Assembly (NCBI GenBank): GCA_031268095.1
Contig: JAIRXU010000046.1
Location: 28,301 to 92,300, forward strand
Direction: 5' to 3'
DNA length: 64,000 bases
Source: Oscillospiraceae bacterium
Lineage (GTDB): Bacteria; Bacillota; Clostridia; Oscillospirales; Acutalibacteraceae
Part shown: positions 34,015 through 43,150 of the stretch, piece by piece
Numbering within the stretch: the first letter of the stretch is position 1
How the letters are laid out: each line of letters starts with the position of its first letter
Position numbers and translations under genes: made by a program
The notes under the pieces: generated by a model
The model's input: the letters and a program-made list of their open reading frames with translations, nothing else
What the model was told of the DNA's origin: nothing
Database searches by the model: none

Positions 34015-34840
34015 GCTGCTCAAATACGAAATTCTGCATACCGGCCGCAGTTTTCTCTGGGTGCTGGGGATTGGCCTGATCGTGGGCGGCGGGGCGACGC
34101 TCCTGTCTTTCACCAGGGATGCCCAAATGGGTCAGTTCCTGACGACGTTCCTGCTGAACATTCTGCTGTGTCTCATCGCGTTCGTCATCCTCATCCTGGC
34201 GATGGCGTTCATTCTGCTTGCGACGTCCCGGTCCATGTTCAGCGAACAGGGATACCTGGCGTTTTCGCTGCCGGTGTCCAGCCACCAGTTGCTGCTGGCC
34301 AAATTTTCCGCCAGTGTGCTCTGGCTGCTGCTCAGTGCCATCGAGGCGGCGGGGCTCTATATTGGCGCGTTTTTCAACATCCGGCGGCTGATCCTCAACG
34401 CCGGGGACGCCGTGCTCAGTTCCCTCAACGCGGAGGGCAGCATGGTGGAAGACTTCGGGTCGGTGCTGGGCCTGCCGAGTTTCGGCGAGATCCTGCATCT
34501 GGCCATTGCGCTGTTTATTTCTGTGCTGGTATTTCTGATGCTGGTGATGATGGTCGTCATTTTTGTCACCACCGTCAGCCATGTCCGGCCGTTCCAGGAG
34601 CTCAGCGGGCTCTGGACGGTGGTCTTCCTGGTGGCGTCCGCCATCGTCTTCGGCGGCCTGACAAAGGTTCTGTCGGATCAGATCCATATCAATTATTCGG
34701 TGAAATTCCTCCAAATGGCTGGGGAAGCAGCGGAAATGCTGCAAGTCAATCTGTTTAAGCCCATCTTGTATCTGATCTTCACCGCCGGGATGTTCTTCCT
34801 GACGGACTGGCTGCTGCAAAAGAAGATCAGCCTGAAATGA
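34004..34840 (+). CDS. ABC-2 type transporter permease
   Basis: The 278-residue protein has six hydrophobic spans (for example FLWVLGIGLIVGGGATLLSF, TFLLNILLCLIAFVILILAM, ALFISVLVFLMLVMMVVIFV and LWTVVFLVASAIVFGGLTKV). It overlaps the ATPase gene and forms the membrane half of that transporter. AGGAGGTGTTCCCGT precedes the ATG. Its stop overlaps the nadD start (ATGA). Confidence 0.85.
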   Translation: MLGKLLKYEILHTGRSFLWVLGIGLIVGGGATLLSFTRDAQMGQFLTTFLLNILLCLIAFVILILAMAFILLATSRSMFSEQGYLAFSLPVSSHQLLLAKFSASVLWLLLSAIEAAGLYIGAFFNIRRLILNAGDAVLSSLNAEGSMVEDFGSVLGLPSFGEILHLAIALFISVLVFLMLVMMVVIFVTTVSHVRPFQELSGLWTVVFLVASAIVFGGLTKVLSDQIHINYSVKFLQMAGEAAEMLQVNLFKPILYLIFTAGMFFLTDWLLQKKISLK

Positions 34841-35457
34841 CGCGGCTGGGGATTTACGGCGGGAGCTTCCATCCGCCGCACCGCGGGCACGGCCGCGCGG
34901 CCGCGTTTTTCCGGGAAGCCTGCGCGCTGGATCAGCTCTGGATCATTCCGGCCAAGGAACCGGTGCTGCGGGAGGCCCTGGAGGGGGCGTCGCCGTCGGA
35001 CCGGCTGGCGATGTGTCGGCTGGCGTTCAGCGGATATCCCTGTACGCAAGTGAGCGACGCGGAACTGCGGCGCCCGGGGGTGAGCTACACGATCGATACC
35101 CTGCGTCAGGCGGCGGAAGACTGTCCCGGCAGCGAGCGGTTTCTATTGGTCGGCGGCGATCAGCTGGCGCAGTTCTCCCGCTGGAAGGACTGGCGGGAAA
35201 TCCTGGCGCTCTGTACGCTGACGGTCCTGCCCCGGGACAGCGCGCCGCTGGCGCTCCCGGCGCAGCTGCGGGAACAGCGGGAGCGGGTCCGGCTGCTGGA
35301 AGGCTTCGAGCCGCTGCCGGCCCGGGCGACGGAAATCCGCGCGCGGCTGCGCAGCGGGGAAGACGTGAGCGGGGACCTGGACTCTGAGGTGCTATCTTAT
35401 ATCAAGGAAAGAAGACTCTATGGATATGACCCAACAGACGCCGCCGAAGACCCGTGA
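34837..35457 (+). CDS. nadD: nicotinate-nucleotide adenylyltransferase
   Basis: The 206-residue protein transfers AMP from ATP to nicotinate mononucleotide in NAD synthesis. It has the nucleotidyltransferase start LGIYGGSFHPPHRGH, the LWIIPAKEPVLR segment, SYTIDTLRQ and LLVGGDQLAQFSRWKDW, and a degenerate C-terminal ATEIRARLRSGED in place of the usual STxIR. It opens the conserved nadD-yqeK-rsfS block and overlaps yqeK by 38 nt. Confidence 0.93.
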   Translation: MTRLGIYGGSFHPPHRGHGRAAAFFREACALDQLWIIPAKEPVLREALEGASPSDRLAMCRLAFSGYPCTQVSDAELRRPGVSYTIDTLRQAAEDCPGSERFLLVGGDQLAQFSRWKDWREILALCTLTVLPRDSAPLALPAQLREQRERVRLLEGFEPLPARATEIRARLRSGEDVSGDLDSEVLSYIKERRLYGYDPTDAAEDP

Positions 35458-36022
35458 GGACTGCCGCCGGGTCATTGAGCCGTTGTTGCCGCCGGACCGG
35501 CTCTGGCACAGCGAATGCGTCGCTGACGCGGCGGAGGCGCTGGCGCGGCAGGTTGGCGCGGACGGGGAAAAGGCCATGCTGGCCGGGATGCTGCACGACT
35601 GCGCGAAGGTCTTTCCGCCGGAGGAGCAGCGGGCGCTCTGCGCGCGGTACGGCAAGCCCCTGACGGTGGAGGACGGGCGGAGCCCGAAAATCTGGCACGC
35701 GTTTGCGGGGGAAGCGTATCTGGCGCTGAACTGCGGCGTGACGGACCAGGAGATCCTCTCCGCCGTGCGATGGCACACCACAGGCCACGGAGGCATGACA
35801 AAGCTGGAAGAAACGGTATTTGTGGCGGACCTGATTTCCGCCGAGCGGACATACCCGGATGTGGAAAAGGTCCGGGAACTGGCGGCGCGGGACATCCACG
35901 CGGCGAGCATCTATGTCCTGGAGTTTATTTTTCTCAATCTCAAGCGGCAGGGACGGCACGACTGCCACACAGCCACCCTGGCCTGGTACCGGGAATTGAC
36001 CCAAAAGGAGGACGCGACATGA
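35420..36022 (+). CDS. yqeK: HD-domain Ap4A hydrolase YqeK
   Basis: The 200-residue protein has the HD metal motif GMLHDCAKVF, an upstream metal histidine in LWHSECVADAAEALA, the AGEAYLALNCGV segment and IWHAF. YqeK family enzymes hydrolyse diadenosine tetraphosphate symmetrically. AAGGAAAGAAGACTCT precedes the ATG. Start and stop overlap nadD and rsfS, showing tight coupling. Confidence 0.9.
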   Translation: MDMTQQTPPKTREDCRRVIEPLLPPDRLWHSECVADAAEALARQVGADGEKAMLAGMLHDCAKVFPPEEQRALCARYGKPLTVEDGRSPKIWHAFAGEAYLALNCGVTDQEILSAVRWHTTGHGGMTKLEETVFVADLISAERTYPDVEKVRELAARDIHAASIYVLEFIFLNLKRQGRHDCHTATLAWYRELTQKEDAT

Positions 36023-36363
36023 ATCCCATGGATTTGCTCCGCGTGGCGGCAAAAATCCTCGACGACAAAAAGGCTGTAGACCTGACGGCCATCCACACCA
36101 CCGAACAGACCATCCTGTCCGACTACTTTCTGCTGGCGTCCGGCACCTCCAGTACCCATGTCAAGGCCCTGGCCGACGAACTGGAGCTGGAGATGAAGCG
36201 GCGGCACGGCGTCGTTCCCCGGGGGATCGAGGGCCGGGCCACCGGCTGGATCCTGCTGGATTACGGCACGGTGCTGGTGCATGTCTTCCAGAAGGAGCAA
36301 CGGGAGTATTACCACCTGGAGCGCCTGTGGGAGGATGCGGAGACGGTGGATCTGGAACAATAG
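36019..36363 (+). CDS. rsfS: ribosomal silencing factor RsfS
   Basis: The 114-residue protein matches RsfS/YbeB: AAKILDDKKAVDLTAIHTTE, then ILSDYFLLASGTSSTHVKAL and ATGWILLDYGTVLVHVFQ. It binds L14 on the 50S subunit and blocks joining to 30S when nutrients are short. The ATG overlaps the yqeK stop. Confidence 0.95.
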   Translation: MNPMDLLRVAAKILDDKKAVDLTAIHTTEQTILSDYFLLASGTSSTHVKALADELELEMKRRHGVVPRGIEGRATGWILLDYGTVLVHVFQKEQREYYHLERLWEDAETVDLEQ

Positions 36364-36373
36364 GAGGAAAAAT

Positions 36374-37516
36374 ATGGCGCGGTTTGGACAGAGTTTGCGG
36401 CGGCATTGGGCTGAGGCGGCGTGTTTTTTCTCGCTGCTTTTCGCGACTGTTTTCTATCGGTATGCGCTTGGGACGCAAAACTGGCAGTTGCTGCTGCCCC
36501 TGCCGCCGGTGTTTTTCAGCTTTTTGCTTGCCGCGCGGCGGGAAATCAGGCCGTCGGTTTTGTTTTCAGGCCGAACGGCGGCGAGAAGCGCGGTGCTGGC
36601 AGGGTTGGCCGCCCTTTCGACGGTGTATTTTCTCCGGCAGCGGCCGCTCATTCTGGTACTGGCGCTTTGCGCGGCAGGGATTGGCGGATTCTTCTTTTTT
36701 CAAATATTTGGCGCATGGCTGAGCGGACTGCGGGTATTTGGACAAAACGGAAACCGCCTGGCAGCGCGGACGGGTGTTTTTGCGGCGACGCTGATTCCGC
36801 TGGGGATTGATTGGCTGCGGACGCCGGGACATTTTTTGTCGAGCGTCGATGTCCAATATCAGTGGGCACAGGTGAGCCGCACGATGCCGCTGAACGACGT
36901 CCATGCGCTGGCGCACACCTTGCTGCTGAAGGCGCTGACGTTCAACGGGCAAATCAGCTTTGCTTCCGTCACCGCCGTCCAGATCCTGCTGCTGGCGGTG
37001 CTATGCGCTTTGTTTGCGGATTATTTTGCCCAGAAAGGGGCGGACACGCGGGTGCTGCTGGGCGGCTTCGTGCTGCTTGCCCTGGCGATGCCGGCGAAGA
37101 CCTTTCTCTACCCCTGGAAAGACGGACCCTATGTCTTGGCGCTGGGCGTAGTCTTTTATTACCTGCTGCGGACGCTGGACCGGGAGTTCACGCTGACCTG
37201 GAAACATGTTGTTCCGCTGGGGCTCGCGCTGGCGGGCAGCGGATTGTTTCGATACAACGGGATTCTTCCGGCGGCGGGCTGTCTCCTGTATTTTTTGGGA
37301 TATGGCCTTCGGAACCGGGCGGTTGGAGGCAAAGTTTTGCGCAAGCTGGCCTGCGCTGCCGCGGTTGCCGCGATTTGTGCCGTATCGGTGAACGGGCTGG
37401 GATACCGGGTGTTCCGCGCGGCGCACATACCAAACGGTTATGGGCTTCAGCAAATCGGTTCCGGCCTGGCCGCTGTCGCCGCCTCCGCCACTTCCACCAC
37501 GGGGGGGGACAGATAA
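36374..37516 (+). CDS. multi-pass membrane protein (DUF6020/GT-C-like), 5' part, interrupted at a G8 tract
   Basis: This 380-residue reading frame has about nine membrane spans and ends in SATSTTGGDR immediately after a run of eight G at 37501-37508. One extra G would continue into the frame that encodes the remaining C-terminal part to 38031, giving about 552 residues. Motifs such as DVQYQWAQVSRTMPLNDVHA, LYPWKDGPYVLALGVVFYY and FRYNGILPAAGCLLYFLGYG resemble DUF6020-type proteins, related to polytopic GT-C glycosyltransferases. AGGAGGAAAAAT precedes the ATG. Whether this is phase variation, decay or a sequencing error cannot be told from one sequence. Confidence 0.8.
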   Translation: MARFGQSLRRHWAEAACFFSLLFATVFYRYALGTQNWQLLLPLPPVFFSFLLAARREIRPSVLFSGRTAARSAVLAGLAALSTVYFLRQRPLILVLALCAAGIGGFFFFQIFGAWLSGLRVFGQNGNRLAARTGVFAATLIPLGIDWLRTPGHFLSSVDVQYQWAQVSRTMPLNDVHALAHTLLLKALTFNGQISFASVTAVQILLLAVLCALFADYFAQKGADTRVLLGGFVLLALAMPAKTFLYPWKDGPYVLALGVVFYYLLRTLDREFTLTWKHVVPLGLALAGSGLFRYNGILPAAGCLLYFLGYGLRNRAVGGKVLRKLACAAAVAAICAVSVNGLGYRVFRAAHIPNGYGLQQIGSGLAAVAASATSTTGGDR

Positions 37517-38031
37517 CCCCCACCCAATACGCGGAGATGGAGAAAATCGTCTCCGTTGACTTCCTGAAAGAATACTGGCAGCCTTGGGACCATCTGCCGC
37601 TGATCATGAAGTCCTATGTGACGGACGAGGGCGTCCGGCAGGGATTACCCGATGGGTTGGCGGCCCACAAATGGGAGGCCATAAAGCTTTACCTGCAATT
37701 GCTGCCGCGCAACCCGACGATTTGCCTGAAAGAAATCATAACCAATACGCACGCACTTTGGTCTTTCACGGAGCCCAATAATATCTTCTACTGTCATTCC
37801 ACGCTGGCGCTGGCCTTACTGGCCATGGCGCTGGTCCGCTGGAGCAAGGCGGACTGGAAACGCAAATGGGTGCTGTTCCTGCCGGGCGCGCTCAACGCGC
37901 TGTCCATCGTTATTTCTACGGTCACCAACGAGGAGCGGTATTATTTGCCGACGTTTCTTCTCTTTGTGCCGCTGGCATTGTCTATTTTGGAGCCTACCCT
38001 ACAAAGGAGTGATCCGCATGACCCCGTATGA
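37517..38031 (+). pseudogene. C-terminal remainder of the frameshifted DUF6020-like membrane protein
   Basis: After the G8 tract the second frame reads GGGQITPTQYAEMEKIVSVD and continues through FLKEYWQPWDHLPLIMKSYV and two or three membrane spans (LALALLAMALVRW, WVLFLPGALNALSIVIS, YLPTFLLFVPLALSIL). It has no ribosome site of its own; an ATG at 37537 is internal. Its stop overlaps the leuS start by 14 nt, which argues that the full-length frame was the normal gene in this operon. Confidence 0.75.
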
Positions 38032-40429
38032 TCCGAAAACCCTGGAACCTAAGTGGCAGCGCCGTTGGGAAGAAAGCGGCGTCTTCCACGCGAAGCAGGA
38101 CCGCAGCCTGCCGAAATATTTCGCTTTGATCGAGTTTCCGTACCCGTCCGGCTATGGGCTCCACGCGGGGCATCCCCGGCCGTATACGGGGCTGGATATC
38201 ATCGCGCGCAAGCGGCGGCTGCAAGGCTATAACGTTCTGTTTCCCATCGGGTGGGACGCCTTCGGGCTGCCGACCGAAAACTTCGCCATCAAGAACCACG
38301 TGCATCCTGCCGACGTGACGGCGGCCAACATCGCGCATTTCAAGAGTCAGGCGCAATCCTTGGGGTTCTCGTTCGACTGGAGCCGGGAGGTCAATACCAC
38401 CGACCCGGCCTACTATCACTGGACGCAGTGGATTTTCCTCCAGATGTTCCGGCGCGGGCTGGCCTATAAAAAAGATATGCCCGTCAACTGGTGTACATCC
38501 TGCAAGTGTGTGCTGGCCAACGAAGAAGTGGTGAACGGCGTATGCGAGCGCTGCGGCAGCGAAGTGATCCAGAAGAACAAGAGCCAGTGGATGCTGAAGA
38601 TCACCGAATACGCCCAGCGGTTGACGGACGACCTGGACGAGCTGGACTTCATCGAGCGGGTGAAGACGCAGCAGCGCAACTGGATCGGACGATCGACCGG
38701 CGCGCAGGTGACGTTCCAAACGACGGCGGGGGACGACTTGGAGATTTACACCACCCGGCCGGACACCCTCTTCGGCGCGACATATATGGTCATGTCGCCG
38801 GAGCATCCGCTGATTGAAGCTTGGGCCGGCCGCCTGGAGAACCTGGAGGAAATCCGGGCCTATCAGCGCGAGGCGGCGAAAAAATCTGACTTCGAACGCA
38901 CGGAGATGAACAAGAACAAAACCGGGGTGCGGCTCCTGGGCGTACAGGCCGTCAACCCCGTCAACGGGGAAAAAATCCCCATCTTCCTGTCCGATTATGT
39001 TTTGATTTCCTACGGCACCGGAGCCATTATGGCCGTCCCGGGGCACGACGAGCGGGACTGGGCGTTCGCGCAGGTCTACGGTCTGCCAATCATTGAAGTG
39101 GTGGCCGGGGGCGATGTGACGAAGGCGGCGTTCACCGACTGCGCCACGGGCGTGATGGTCCATTCCGGGTTCCTGACGGGGCTGTCCGTCGAAGACGCCA
39201 AGAAGAAAATCACTGGCTGGCTGAGCGAACAGGGGATTGGGCACGAGAAGGTGAACTTCAAGCTGCGGGACTGGGTGTTTGCCCGGCAGCGTTACTGGGG
39301 CGAGCCGGTGCCAATTGTCCACTGCCCGCAGTGCGGGATGGTGGCTCTGCCGGAGAGTGAGCTGCCTCTGACGCTGCCGCGTGTGGACCAATACGAACAG
39401 ACCGATGACGGAGAGTCCCCGCTGGCGCTGCTGACGGACTGGGTCAGCACGGCTTGCCCGCAGTGCGGCGGCCCGGCCAAACGGGAGACCGATACCATGC
39501 CCCAGTGGGCAGGGTCGAGCTGGTATTTCCTGCGCTACTGCGACCCGCACAATGGCCAGGCCCTGGCCTCGCCGGAGGCGCTGGACTACTGGATGCCGGT
39601 GGACTGGTACAACGGCGGAATGGAGCACACGACGCTCCATCTGCTTTACAGCCGGTTCTGGCATAAATTTCTGTATGATATCGGCGCGGTGCCCTGTCCC
39701 GAGCCTTACCAAAAGCGCACCAGCCATGGCATGATCCTCGGCGAGGATGGAGAAAAAATGTCCAAGTCCCGGGGCAATGTGGTGGATCCGGACGAGATTA
39801 TCCGGATGTACGGCGCGGACACGCTGCGGCTCTACGAAATGTTCATCGGCGATTTCGAAAAAACCGCACCCTGGAATTCCGCGTCGATCAAGGGCTGCCG
39901 CCGTTTTCTGGAGCGGGTTTGGGCGTTGCAGGAGGCTGCCGCCCGGACGCAGGAAAAAGGGATCCGGCCAGAACTGGAAGGGGAATTCCATCGGACCATC
40001 CGGAAGGTTTCCCTGGATACGGAAAACCTCAAGCACAACACCGCAATCGCGGCCCTGATGAGCTTACTGAACGTCATCACGGAATCGGGCGGCGCGACGC
40101 GGGAAGAACTGCGGATCTTCCTGCTGCTGCTCAATCCTTTTGCGCCCCACATGACCGAGGAACTGTGGGAGCTGCTGTCTTTTGGCGGGCGGATCACCGA
40201 CCAGCGCTGGCCAGCCTATGACGAGGCCAAATGCGCGGCGCAGACGGCGGAAATTCTGGTGCAGATCAACGGAAAGGGCCGGGCAAAGCTCACGCTTCCG
40301 GCTGAGATTTCCCAGGAAGAAGCTCTGGCGGCCGCCAAAGCCGAACCAAAGATCGCCGAAGCCTTGGCAGGAAAAACCATCCGCAAAGAGCTCTACGTCA
40401 AGGGACGGCTGATCAATCTGGTGGTCTGA
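38018..40429 (+). CDS. leuS: leucyl-tRNA synthetase
   Basis: The 803-residue class I synthetase charges tRNA-Leu. It has the HIGH-type motif YPSGYGLHAGHPRPYTGLD, the editing domain (IYTTRPDTLFGATYMVMSPE, TGAIMAVPGHDERDWAFA), the WYNGGMEHTTLHLLYSRFW segment and the KMSKS loop GEKMSKSRGNVVDPDEI, plus an anticodon-binding C-terminus. AAAGGAGTGATCCGC precedes the ATG at 38018. It is the last gene of the nadD-yqeK-rsfS group. Confidence 0.97.
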   Translation: MTPYDPKTLEPKWQRRWEESGVFHAKQDRSLPKYFALIEFPYPSGYGLHAGHPRPYTGLDIIARKRRLQGYNVLFPIGWDAFGLPTENFAIKNHVHPADVTAANIAHFKSQAQSLGFSFDWSREVNTTDPAYYHWTQWIFLQMFRRGLAYKKDMPVNWCTSCKCVLANEEVVNGVCERCGSEVIQKNKSQWMLKITEYAQRLTDDLDELDFIERVKTQQRNWIGRSTGAQVTFQTTAGDDLEIYTTRPDTLFGATYMVMSPEHPLIEAWAGRLENLEEIRAYQREAAKKSDFERTEMNKNKTGVRLLGVQAVNPVNGEKIPIFLSDYVLISYGTGAIMAVPGHDERDWAFAQVYGLPIIEVVAGGDVTKAAFTDCATGVMVHSGFLTGLSVEDAKKKITGWLSEQGIGHEKVNFKLRDWVFARQRYWGEPVPIVHCPQCGMVALPESELPLTLPRVDQYEQTDDGESPLALLTDWVSTACPQCGGPAKRETDTMPQWAGSSWYFLRYCDPHNGQALASPEALDYWMPVDWYNGGMEHTTLHLLYSRFWHKFLYDIGAVPCPEPYQKRTSHGMILGEDGEKMSKSRGNVVDPDEIIRMYGADTLRLYEMFIGDFEKTAPWNSASIKGCRRFLERVWALQEAAARTQEKGIRPELEGEFHRTIRKVSLDTENLKHNTAIAALMSLLNVITESGGATREELRIFLLLLNPFAPHMTEELWELLSFGGRITDQRWPAYDEAKCAAQTAEILVQINGKGRAKLTLPAEISQEEALAAAKAEPKIAEALAGKTIRKELYVKGRLINLVV

Positions 40430-40497
40430 CCGGTCGGCCGGCAGACTGACGAAAGGGGGAAAAAGAAAGATCAATAACGGAAAGCGCAAATTGCCTG

Positions 40498-40526
40498 TTG
40501 ACAAGTATGCGAATAATTAGTATAAT
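40498..40526 (+). promoter_or_regulatory. consensus sigma-A promoter for rpsU
   Basis: TTGACA, a 17-bp spacer and TATAAT match consensus fully. The untranslated leader to rpsU would be about 135 nt. Confidence 0.88.
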
Positions 40527-40666
40527 AGCATGGTACCGCTTTTTGGCAGTCGGTCGTACGCCTTCTGTTCTGCACGGAAAAGAGGATGGTTGCTAGTGAA
40601 TGGAAGTTGTATACTACTGTTCTGTACGTCACGCAGAATAGCATCAGCAGAGAGGAGGGAATCCAT

Positions 40667-40843
40667 ATGAGCCAGGTTAAGGTCAAAGAAAATGAGTCGC
40701 TGGACAGTGCCCTCCGGCGTTTCAAAAAGCAAACCTCCCGGGATGGGGTCATCCAGGAGGTGCGCAAGCGGGAACACTACGAAAAGCCGTCCGTCAAGCG
40801 GAAGAAGAAGTCGGAGGCGGCCCGCAAGCGTAAGTTCAAGTAA
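40667..40843 (+). CDS. rpsU: 30S ribosomal protein S21
   Basis: The 58-residue basic protein matches S21 from [20 protein letters not shown] to the Lys/Arg-rich tail. It binds the 30S platform near the anti-Shine-Dalgarno region. GAGAGGAGGGAATCCAT precedes the ATG at 40667; upstream in-frame codons belong to the leader. Confidence 0.96.
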   Translation: MSQVKVKENESLDSALRRFKKQTSRDGVIQEVRKREHYEKPSVKRKKKSEAARKRKFK

Positions 40844-40851
40844 ACCCAAAC

Positions 40852-40880
40852 AAACCGGAGCATAGTCTGCCCCGGTTTTG
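40852..40880 (+). terminator. weak terminator or attenuator between rpsU and purD
   Basis: AAACCGG and CCGGTTT form a 7-bp stem with a 13-nt loop followed by TTG. The T-tail is short, so read-through into purD is likely. Confidence 0.5.
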
Positions 40881-40915
40881 TCATGGAGAGACAGCGAGAA
40901 AGAAGGAGCGGGATT

Positions 40916-42211
40916 ATGACAGTACTCGTCATCGGGTCCGGCGGGCGGGAGCATGCCATTGCTGCCGCGCTGGCAAAAAGTCCGCAGACGACCAAGATAT
41001 ATGCTATCCCTGGCAACGGCGGCATCGCGCAGTTCGCGGAGTGTGTGCCGGGGATCAAGGCGACGGAATTGGAAAAGATCCGGGACTTCGCCGCCGCGAA
41101 CCGTGTGGATTTCGCGGTGCCCGCTGCGGACGACCCGCTTTGCCTCGGGGCGGTGGATCTGCTGGAGGCGGCGGGGATCCCCTGCTTTGGCCCGGACAAA
41201 GCGGCCGCACGGATCGAGGGGAGCAAGGTGTTTTCGAAGAACCTCATGCGGAAATACAACATTCCGACAGCCCGGTACGAGAGCTTTCAGGACGCGGCGG
41301 CAGCGCTGGCTTATCTGGATACATACGATACCTTTCCGGTGGTAATTAAGGCCGACGGCCTGGCGCTGGGGAAGGGTGTGATCATTGCGCCGGACCGGGG
41401 CGAGGCCCGGCGGGCCGTCCGGGAGCTTATGGAAGAAGGCAAGTTCGGCGCCAGCGGAAGCAGCATCGTCATAGAGGAATTCCTGACGGGTCCTGAGGTG
41501 ACCGTCCTGAGCTTCACAGACGGGACAAGCGTCGTTCCCATGGTTGCCTCCACGGATCACAAGCGCGCCTTGGACGGCGACCGGGGGCTGAACACGGGCG
41601 GGATGGGGACCATTGCGCCCAGTCCCTACTACACACCGGAGATTGCCGCGCGCTGCATGGAGGAAATCTTCCGGCCGACCGTCCGGGCGATGGCGCAGGA
41701 GGGGACGCCCTTCCGAGGCTGCCTTTACTTCGGGCTGATGCTCACGCCGGACGGGCCGAAGGTGATCGAATACAACTGCCGCTTTGGAGATCCGGAAACC
41801 CAGGTGGTTCTGCCGCTGCTGGAAACAGACCTGCTGGAGATCTTCCGCGCGGTGCGGGAAGGGCGGCTGGCGGAAACGCCGATCCGCTGGAAAGATGCGC
41901 ATGCTTGCTGCGTTGTGCTGGCTTCCGGCGGCTACCCGGAGAAGTATGAGACGGGGTTCCCGATCGACTTCGGCGGCGCGGACGGGCTGGCGGGGGTACG
42001 GGTCTATCACGCGGGGACCAAACAGTTGGCGGAGGGGACCATTGTCACCGCCGGAGGCCGGGTATTGGGCGTCACCGCTTTGAGCGGAACGCTGGCGGGG
42101 GCCGTCGCCGCCGCCTACGCCGCCGCTGACCGGATTACGTTCCCGAAGGCGTACTGCCGCAGGGATATCGGCCGACAGGCGCTGGAGTACCTCAAAAAAG
42201 AAGAGAACTAA
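40916..42211 (+). CDS. purD: phosphoribosylamine--glycine ligase
   Basis: The 431-residue ATP-grasp enzyme makes glycinamide ribonucleotide in purine synthesis. Motifs include VLVIGSGGREHAIAAALAKS, FPVVIKADGLALGKGVIIAP, DHKRALDGDRGLNTGGMGTI and YNCRFGDPETQVVLPLLETD. AAGGAGCGGGATT precedes the ATG at 40916. It stands apart from other pur genes, downstream of rpsU. Confidence 0.97.
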   Translation: MTVLVIGSGGREHAIAAALAKSPQTTKIYAIPGNGGIAQFAECVPGIKATELEKIRDFAAANRVDFAVPAADDPLCLGAVDLLEAAGIPCFGPDKAAARIEGSKVFSKNLMRKYNIPTARYESFQDAAAALAYLDTYDTFPVVIKADGLALGKGVIIAPDRGEARRAVRELMEEGKFGASGSSIVIEEFLTGPEVTVLSFTDGTSVVPMVASTDHKRALDGDRGLNTGGMGTIAPSPYYTPEIAARCMEEIFRPTVRAMAQEGTPFRGCLYFGLMLTPDGPKVIEYNCRFGDPETQVVLPLLETDLLEIFRAVREGRLAETPIRWKDAHACCVVLASGGYPEKYETGFPIDFGGADGLAGVRVYHAGTKQLAEGTIVTAGGRVLGVTALSGTLAGAVAAAYAAADRITFPKAYCRRDIGRQALEYLKKEEN

Positions 42212-42257
42212 ACAGCGCGGATTCGAAGGATTTTGAGGGGAACTGGGGGGTGAATTT

Positions 42258-43052
42258 TTGGCACGACAGGCACCGGAACCGCCAAAAGCGGCCGACCGCA
42301 TCGCCCTGATCGATGAGATCCGCGGCTTTTGCGTCTTGCTGATGGTTTTCTATCATGGCTTTTTCCTGCTGGACGCCTTTTTTGACGTAGCGCTGGGGGC
42401 GCGATTGTTCACGTTCTTTGGGCCGGTGGAACCGCCCGTGGCCGCGACGTTCATTATCATTTCGGGGCTCTGTTCCCGCCTGAGCCGCAATAATCTGCGT
42501 CGGGGGGTGCGGTTGTTTCTGATTGCGCTGACGTTCTCGGTGACGACGATCTGGCTGCTGCCGAAGCTGGGAATTGAGGGGGCGGAAGATTGGTTTGGGA
42601 TCCTCTCCCTGCTGAGCGTATCGATGCTGCTGTTTTCCGCTGGACGGAAGGTGTTCGACAGTATCCCCGCGCCGCTGGGGGCGCTGCTCTGCTTGCTGCT
42701 GTATTTATTCACGTACAATATTTCCGCCGGATCCGTGGGGCTATTTGACTGGTTTCACTGGAAGTTGCCCGCGCAGTGGTACGAGCTGCGCTTCCTGTTC
42801 CCGCTGGGGATTCACCGGCCGGATTTTACGTCTGCGGATTATTTCCCGCTGTTGCCCAATGTGTTTTTGTTCCTTTTTGGCAGTTTTCTGGGGGTCTACG
42901 TGGCGAAGGGGCATGTCCCGGAATGGAGCAAACAGAAACACCTGCCGCTGCTGGGCTTGGTGGGCCGCAGCGCACTGGCGGTGTATCTGCTCCATCTGCC
43001 GCTGCTTTACGGTCTCTTTAGCCTGGTACAGTCCCTTGGCGAAACTTCCTGA
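42258..43052 (+). CDS. DUF1624/HGSNAT-like membrane acyltransferase-type protein
   Basis: The 264-residue protein has about seven membrane spans. The opening IALIDEIRGFCVLLMVFYHG matches the heparan-alpha-glucosaminide N-acetyltransferase catalytic domain (DUF1624), as does ATFIIISGLCSRLSRNNLRR. The C-terminal LPLLGLVGRSALAVYLLHLP is also typical. Family members move acyl groups across membranes; the acceptor here is unknown. The TTG start at 42258 follows GGGGGGTG. It follows purD by 46 nt. Confidence 0.8.
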   Translation: MARQAPEPPKAADRIALIDEIRGFCVLLMVFYHGFFLLDAFFDVALGARLFTFFGPVEPPVAATFIIISGLCSRLSRNNLRRGVRLFLIALTFSVTTIWLLPKLGIEGAEDWFGILSLLSVSMLLFSAGRKVFDSIPAPLGALLCLLLYLFTYNISAGSVGLFDWFHWKLPAQWYELRFLFPLGIHRPDFTSADYFPLLPNVFLFLFGSFLGVYVAKGHVPEWSKQKHLPLLGLVGRSALAVYLLHLPLLYGLFSLVQSLGETS

Positions 43053-43082
43053 TTTTGACAAGTGGTATTTTCACACAGTCTA

Positions 43083-43110
43083 TTGCTTAATTCGAGAAAT
43101 ATGTTATAAT
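43083..43110 (+). promoter_or_regulatory. sigma-A-like promoter for the small XRE regulator
   Basis: TTGCTT, a 16-bp spacer and TATAAT lie 40 nt before the ATG. Confidence 0.6.
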
Positions 43111-43150
43111 TTAAGATGATAGTATATATTTCGTTTTAGGAGGGATCGTA

